From Bubalus kerabau (taxonomy: Eukaryota; Chordata; Mammalia; Artiodactyla; Bovidae): 64,000 nucleotides of DNA. Position 1 is the stretch's first letter. Every line of letters begins with the position of its first letter. The translations under genes and the position numbers were made by a program. The stretch spans positions 56,716,964 to 56,780,963 of the forward strand of contig NC_073632.1 in NCBI RefSeq assembly GCF_029407905.1, written 5' to 3'. The notes under the pieces are model-generated. The model had not been told where the DNA came from, did not search any database, and was given only the letters and a program-made list of their open reading frames with translations. This document shows, one piece after another, positions 58,430-64,000 of this stretch.

Positions 58430-59215
58430 TTGAACCGTGAACTTCCAGGTGCTCAAGCTGGTTTTAGAAAAGGCAGAGGAAGCAGAGATCAAGTTGCTAA
58501 CAACCATTGGATGATTGAAAAAGCAAGAGAGTTCCAGAAAAACATCTATTTCTGCTTCACTGACTATGCCAAAGCCTTTGACTGTGTGGATCACAACAAA
58601 CTGTGGAAAAGTCTTAAAGAGATGGGAATACCAGACCACCAGACCTGCCTCCTGAGAAATCTGTATGCAGGTCAAGAAGTAACAGTTAGAACTGGACATG
58701 GAACAACAGACTGGTTCCAAATAGGGAAAGGAGTACATCAAGTGTGTATATTGTCACTGTGCTTATTTAACTTATATGCAGAGTACATCATGAGAAATGC
58801 AGGGCTGGATGAAGCACAAGCTGGAATCAATATTGCTAGAAGGAATATCAATAACCTCAGATACTCAGATGATACTACCCTTATGGCAGAAAGCAAAGAA
58901 GAACTAAAGAGCCTCTTGATGAAAGTGAAAGAGGAGAGTGAAAAAGTTGGCTTAAAACTCAACTTTCAGAAAACGAAGATCATGGCATCCGGTCCCATCA
59001 CTTCATGGCAAATAGATGGGGAAACAATGGAAACAGTGAGAGCCTTTATTTTGGGGGGCTCCAAAATCACTGCAGATGGTGACTGTAGCCATGAAATTAA
59101 AAGATGCTTACTCCTTAGAAGAAAAGTTAAGACCAATTTAGACAGCATATTAAAAAGCAGAGACATTACTTTAGCAACAAAGGTCCATCTCCCAAAGCTA
59201 TGGTTTTCCCAGTAG
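58430..59215 (+). pseudogene. BovB reverse transcriptase with YSDD
   Basis: A 261-codon frame including motif A (FTDYAKAFD, residues 43-51), a motif B region changed to HQVCILSL (103-110, where the copy at 16720-17547 has RQGCILSP), and the catalytic box changed to YSDD (145-148) instead of YADD. The C-terminal reading frame is lost near residue 250, close to 'cccaaagctatgg'. With the upstream frame breaks the protein cannot be made or work. The first methionine is not a real start. Confidence 0.9.
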
Positions 59216-59637
59216 TCATGTATGGATGTGAGAGTTGAACTATAAAGAAAGCTGAGCACCAAAGAATTGATGCTTTTGAACTGTGGTGTTGGAGAAAACT
59301 CTTGAGAGTCCCTTGGATTGCAAGATCAAGCCAGTCAATCCTAAAGGAAATCAGTCCTGGATGTTCACTGGAAGGACTGATGTTGAAGCTGAAACTCCAA
59401 TACTTTGGCCACCTGATGTGAAGAACTGACTCATTTGAAAAGACCCTGATGCTGGGAAAGATTGAAGGCAGGAGGAGAAGGGGACAACAGAGGATGAGAT
59501 GGTTGGATGGCATCACTGATTAGATGGACATGAGTTTGAGCAGGCTCCAGGAGTTGGTGATGAACAGGGAGGCCTGGCATGGTGCATTCCATGGGGTTGA
59601 AAGAGTCAGACACGACTGAGCAACTGAAGTGAACTGA

Positions 59638-59760
59638 AGCCAGGCACTGTCCTAGGTGAGCATGGTGTCTAAAATGTGGAATGTTACCCCTGCCCTCAAG
59701 TAGCATAGAGTGAGACTTAGCATGGCTTTGAGTAGTTTATGAGCATTAAAGGAAGGAGTA
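59638..59760 (-). mobile_element. L2 3' end fragment
   Basis: 'gccaggcactgtcctaggtg' and 'cccctgccctcaagtagcat' fit the reverse complement of the L2 end. The BovB may have inserted at its edge. Confidence 0.5.
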
Positions 59761-59834
59761 TACTTCAGGGCAGTTGTGCACATTGGGTTAAAGGGTATAG
59801 ACACTGAATCCTAGACAGGGTCCAGATACTAAGT

Positions 59835-59889
59835 TGCTTATTTTCAAAGGAGTTTCTGCTTATTTTCAAAGGAGTTTCTGCTTATTTTT
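59835..59889. repeat. 22-bp tandem duplication
   Basis: The unit 'tgcttattttcaaaggagtttc' is present twice (59835-59856, 59857-59878, described by its ends 'tgcttatttt' and 'ggagtttc'), plus a partial third copy that merges into the SINE T-run. Confidence 0.85.
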
Positions 59890-60055
59890 TTTTTCATGTG
59901 GACCATTTTTTAAATTGTTATTGGATTAGTCATAATATTGTTTCTGTTTTATGTTTCAGAAGCCGGTAGGATTTTAGTTCCCTGACCAGAGACTGAACTT
60001 GCACCCCATGCACTGGAAGGCAAACTCTTAACCACCAGACCACCAGGGAAGTCCC
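59886..60055 (-). mobile_element. CHR-type SINE inside MIR
   Basis: T-run at the left, 'tagttccctgaccagagact' and head 'gaccaccagggaagtccc' at the right. Confidence 0.88.
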
Positions 60056-60210
60056 AGTTTAGTTTCTTAAAGCCTCAGTTTCCTTAACTATAAAATGGAG
60101 CTAGTGATACTTACCTCATGGGCTATTTGAGAGATCAAATTGGATAAGGTATGCAAAATGCTTAGCACAGTGACTGGCATGTGAAAAATAAAATAAGAGT
60201 TAACATCATG

Positions 60211-62423
60211 CCAAGAAACAATAATTAGTGTGTGAAGAAAGAATAAAATATTTTTACACTCTTTGACTTTCTTCCCAATGAAAACCTTTTATTTTCTGTA
60301 ATATCCACAGGTAAGAATTTTTGGCTTGACTGTCGTACTCACTTTCTATAGATGGTAATCCTGGATTTTTCTTCTCTAATTTGTACTATACTTTGATCCT
60401 TTTTCAAAAGAGGTCTATTTGAGGTTGGCTCTTTGGATTTTCTCTGTACAGCATACTTACAAACTACAGAAATGAATTTAGGCTTGTTAGGTATGAGCTG
60501 AAGGAGTACTGAGGGATCTTGGATAGGATGAATCTACTTTTCTTAGTATCACATAAGTTTCATGGATTCTACTGTCAAGTGGGGCATAAATAATTTGTGA
60601 ATCCAGTCTCACTAGGTCTAGATTATACTGAGTGCCCCTGTTGGGACAAGATTAATGCTTGGTTGCTTCAAGTAGGTTTCTTTTTTTTAATGCTATTACA
60701 CTTCCTATAATGCCTTTTGCTAACAGTTACAGTTTCCATAACATGTAGCACTGTTAATTTTACTATTTTGTCTGTATTTTTGATAATGGCATTTAATTCA
60801 TTTTTAATAGACCCAATTTGACTAGCTTCTATCACATGAGAATAAACACTGCAGCAAAATGGCAGTGAACGTGTTACATTAAAAATTTCATGTGGCCTTT
60901 TGCATGTCCTCTGGTCTTTGTGCTTTTAAAGCTAGAGGGGTAAATGCTAAAATTACTGCATGAATTAAAACTTTGCCACATCAATTTCATCGTGGTACTA
61001 ATAGGTTGGCAGGATAGGTTTCAGATTATGGTGATACAAAATGCTTAATCTCTGAGCAAAACAATAAAATTCAAAAACATAACATTCCTTTGCGAGGAGG
61101 AGTTGCTCTTAAATGAGTTCAATTAACAAAAAATGCCAACTGATTACTCCAAGAACACTGAAAATTAGACATCGCCAGAAGGAACGTGTAAAAGGCTTTC
61201 TGATGGCTTGGATTAGAGACAACTGTTCCCACAAAGCCTATCAGAGATAAATGAAATAAATGGAAGGAAGACGCAGACACGGTCTTTGTTCCAATAACTG
61301 CCGAATGTCATATTAGAATTCTCAACACAAAACCAAATGGCTGGCAAGATCATCTGTATGCAAATGCAGAGTGAGTGACCCCTCCCAGCTCAGCAGCTAT
61401 TTTGAGACAATCGAAATCTATACTATATAGGAAAGTAGTTTCTCTCCACAACTATGTTGCCTTTTCAAGAAACCTGAAAAATTCTATGGGAGCCCTTAAT
61501 CCTAAAATGATGTTACTTTTATAGTTTAATAGATATATACCATTCTTTTAACTGTCCAGCATCTGAAACCCCTTCCTATAACTGGTAAAAGGCAACTCTT
61601 CATCTCTATCTGAAAATCCTAGCAGGTGAGAGGCTGCCTCTGTCTGCCACAGACAGGTAGGACAGGTGACCCAGCCTTGGTCAATCTGATGATTCTGCCT
61701 GAATTGTGAGCAAGTGAAAGAAAGAAACAGGGACAGGTTAGAATTCATTCCAAGAGGTGTCTTCCAGTGCCAGTAGCAGCATCCGCTGTCTGGGGTGGTG
61801 GCCAGGGGAGGCGTGGTAGTCAGCAGAGTTCAGGGGGAATGTCCTCACCAGGCTATTTCTGCAGCATGACCTTGGCCTTGCTTCCTCCTGCTTGAACCTG
61901 CATTCCTGCAATTTACACAGTCTCTAGGCATCTCAGCAAACAAGTGAGCTTTCTGATAGCTTGCCAGCGGCTCTCTCTTTGCTGAAGTTAAAGAGAATCA
62001 GCTTCCGATGCTTAAGACAAAGAACACTAACTGATAAAAAGAGGGTTTACTTATTGTTAAGTGCTGTCAGCGCTGCTCCAGTAGTTTTGTTCTAAGTATG
62101 AAAAGAAGAACACTTGATGAGAATTTATCCAGTCTTTCATGTGACTATTTGTATAATAAATAGCCTCATAATCCAAAGTCACCAGTTTAAAATATCACTT
62201 TAGAGATAGATTAGTCAGAATTATTCAAAATTGATATTGTGGTTGTGTTATACGTCATACAGTAGGCATAACAGAAGATTAGCTACTAAAAATCGTGGAA
62301 ACAAATACTTTCAGCTCTTAAAGCTTTGTTTATAGAGACTAAACAGAAAAATTCACAAATGTCCAACTGTATATAAGTAAAAATGTCACTCGAGAAACAC
62401 ATCACTAGCAAAAGACTTTAGGA
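60211..62423. other. Unique DNA; possible conserved noncoding segment
   Basis: No named repeat over 2.2 kb and no defensible exon. The part from about 61050 to 61420 has balanced composition and an octamer-like 'atgcaaat' at about 61359, which would fit a conserved noncoding element, but this is only a guess from texture. Confidence 0.4.
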
Positions 62424-62680
62424 GGCAGCATAGTATAATTATTAAGACTAGGGACCTGGATTTCAAGTCCTTTTTAAAAAAATATTTACTTGAGCTTTCC
62501 AGGGCTTTGTTGGATCTTTAGTTGTACCATGCAGGATCTAGTCCCCTGGCCAGGGATCAAACTTAGGCCCTCTGCACTGGGAGCAGAGTCTCAGCCTCTG
62601 GACCACTACGGAAGCCCCTGGGTTTTAATTCTAATTTGCCACTTCCTAGTCATGTGATTTTAACTGTTCTACATCACACC
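62424..62680 (+). mobile_element. MIR, split by a CHR SINE
   Basis: 'gcagcatagtataattatta' before and 'ttgccacttcctagtcatgt' after the insertion are the MIR 5' part and core. Confidence 0.65.
62471..62618 (-). mobile_element. CHR-type SINE inside MIR
   Basis: 'gtaccatgcaggatctagtc' to 'gaccactacggaagcccc' in minus orientation. Diverged flanking repeat: 'cctggatttcaagtcc' before and 'cctgggttttaattct' after. Confidence 0.82.
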
Positions 62681-64000
62681 CTTCTTCTTTATACAATGTG
62701 TGTTCTGATACCACTGAGTTCACAAGACTAACATGAGAGTTAATCTCAGAATCTGGGAGCACAGTACTAACACATAAGAAGAGCTTACAAATGATGGAGG
62801 CCTATATGTCTATTATCTGATGATACATTTGTCCCCACTTATATGTGTGGCCCCAAAGCACCACTCATCACCACAAGCCTCTCCTGTATTCCCACATGTA
62901 GATTTGTTGGAATTTATGTTGGAAAGGTTAACACAGATCGGATTATCGTTCTCTCCCCTGGTCTTTCAGGGATTTCACCAAAAGACCCAGTCATTGCCCC
63001 TAGATATCAGACCCTGGAATCTCCCGGTGGCAGTGGTGCTGTCCGCATGGTCGTTTTCCGGCCTCTGTCGCATTAAATGAAAGGAAAAACAAAACACAAA
63101 ACCTCAACTCTGCCTTGGAAACAGTATCAGGAAGTTTATTACAAGATGAAACACCCTCATCATTTAGACAAGGAGAGAAGCAACAGAGAAGCACCATTGG
63201 ATTCCCCCGGCTTCTTCCAGACGATGTTTTCCTCCTATTCCTCCTCCATTGCTGCATTGCCCAGCCCTACCCCCATTCCTCACCTTAGACCTGGAATTGA
63301 CTGATGACAGAAGCATCCTGAAGCTTCAAATTATTGACTTGAAAGTAGGGTTGACAGTCCAAAGCTGCCCATTGCTAAAGGGCTGACCCACTGCATGCTG
63401 GCCCATCCAGCCTTCATTCCCTTCCCTGAACAAGCCACCAAATTTCCGCTGTAGGACCTCCGTGTCAGCTTTCCTGCAGCACAAACCACCTTCAACCCTC
63501 AGATCGTTTCCTAGTTACGTCCTGAGTCAGTTCTCAGCTTAGATGTCACCATCACCCAAGGACTCTCAATCCCATCACTCTGCTTTATTTTCTACAAAGC
63601 TGCTTTCTGGAAAAAAATTGGCGTGTTTGCTTCTCTCTTCCCCAGGTACCAGTGAAATTAAGCTCAATGCAAGCAAGAACCAATTCAGCTCTGTAGATGT
63701 CCCCAGTGCCTTAAGCCACATTTGACACGTTGAAGTTACGCAGTAAATACCGGTTACCTGCCTGCCTGACTGAAGCAATGGATGCTTGGTCTGCTTTGGA
63801 AACCCAAAAAGATAATGGTCTCTCCCATCTACACCTCATTTCTTTTTCTGAAAGTTCCTCTCATTTCTTGAGTAGGTGCCAGAAAGAGAGAAAAAAAAAA
63901 TGGCTCCACAGTTTCCAGCAATTTCTGGTTTGGCTAATAAAAGGGGCTTATAAGTGAGTGTATACAGGGAGCCCAGCCTGGTGCTCTGTGATGACCTACA
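62681..64000. other. No gene recognised
   Basis: Less AT-rich than most of the window. Overlapping frames of 60-86 codons on both strands show no family match. 'aataaaagggg' at about 63936 resembles a TATA or poly-A signal by chance; no promoter is claimed. Confidence 0.45.

Larger units (their letters stand above)
57796..59637 (+). mobile_element. BovB LINE, longest copy (1.84 kb)
   Basis: Starts within ORF2 upstream of the reverse transcriptase core and ends with the normal tail 'gtgaactgaag'. Coding strand plus. It shows at least two frame breaks and one stop before the RT core. A possible short duplication 'caggca' occurs at both ends. It covers about half of a full-length BovB; the endonuclease region is absent. 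Confidence 0.95.
59790..60210 (+). mobile_element. MIR, split by a CHR SINE
   Basis: 'ggtatagacactgaatccta' precedes and 'gcctcagtttccttaactat', 'aaaatggagctagtgatact' and 'gcttagcacagtgactggc' follow the SINE. Confidence 0.65.

Noticed and set aside
63936..63958. TATA-like 'aataaaagggg' near the window end as a promoter
   Set aside because: A single short match with no initiator, CpG island or downstream exon visible; expected by chance in AT-rich DNA.

Overview
This is a stretch of a ruminant nuclear genome, most likely cattle or another bovid. The window is crowded with lineage-specific retroposons: tRNA-headed Bov-tA SINEs, dimeric Bov-A2 SINEs, RTE-type BovB LINEs and low-divergence bovine L1 3' ends with the characteristic short 3' UTR. 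These lie on a background of older mammalian repeats (CHR-type SINEs, MIR, L2, L1M/HAL1, MLT1 LTRs and a hAT-type element). I found no protein-coding gene, no exon I could defend and no RNA gene. The open frames longer than about 100 codons are chance frames or remnants of retrotransposon reverse transcriptases. The window is therefore intergenic or deep intronic, and no operon-like organisation applies.

Layout. 1-12 kb: AT-rich unique DNA with scattered Bov-tA and MIR copies and a CHR-2-like SINE split by a Bov-A2. 12-17.6 kb: a nest built on L2 sequence, interrupted by Bov-A SINEs, an older L1 and a 61-bp Bov tail, followed by a 1-kb BovB. 19-27 kb: an L1MA-like 3' end, three BovB copies and a solitary ERV-like LTR. 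27.5-30 kb: an L2 split by an L1-BT insertion that carries a 5' inversion and an 18-bp target duplication. 33-35 kb: an L1MA-like copy split by a SINE, then an MLT1 LTR split by BovB. 36-39.1 kb: one old L1M copy cut by six later elements. 41-47 kb: an older artiodactyl L1, MIR copies split or flanked by Bov-A elements, and an L2 split by a hAT-type element. 47-50 kb: a LTR-like region and a 214-bp direct duplication whose copies lie 2.5 kb apart. 51.5-54.4 kb: an A-rich HAL1/L1-like body split by L1-BT and Bov-tA. 57.8-59.6 kb: the longest BovB, coding strand plus, with a dead reverse transcriptase. 60-64 kb: the longest run of mostly unique DNA.

The most informative content is the record of insertions. 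Target-site duplications can be read directly at many elements and give a relative order of events. Two tiny insertions (16 nt and 61 nt), both resembling the 3' tail shared by BovB and Bov-A and both flanked by perfect direct repeats, and the 214-bp direct duplication are the observations least explained by ordinary annotation. I saw no evidence for a new gene system.
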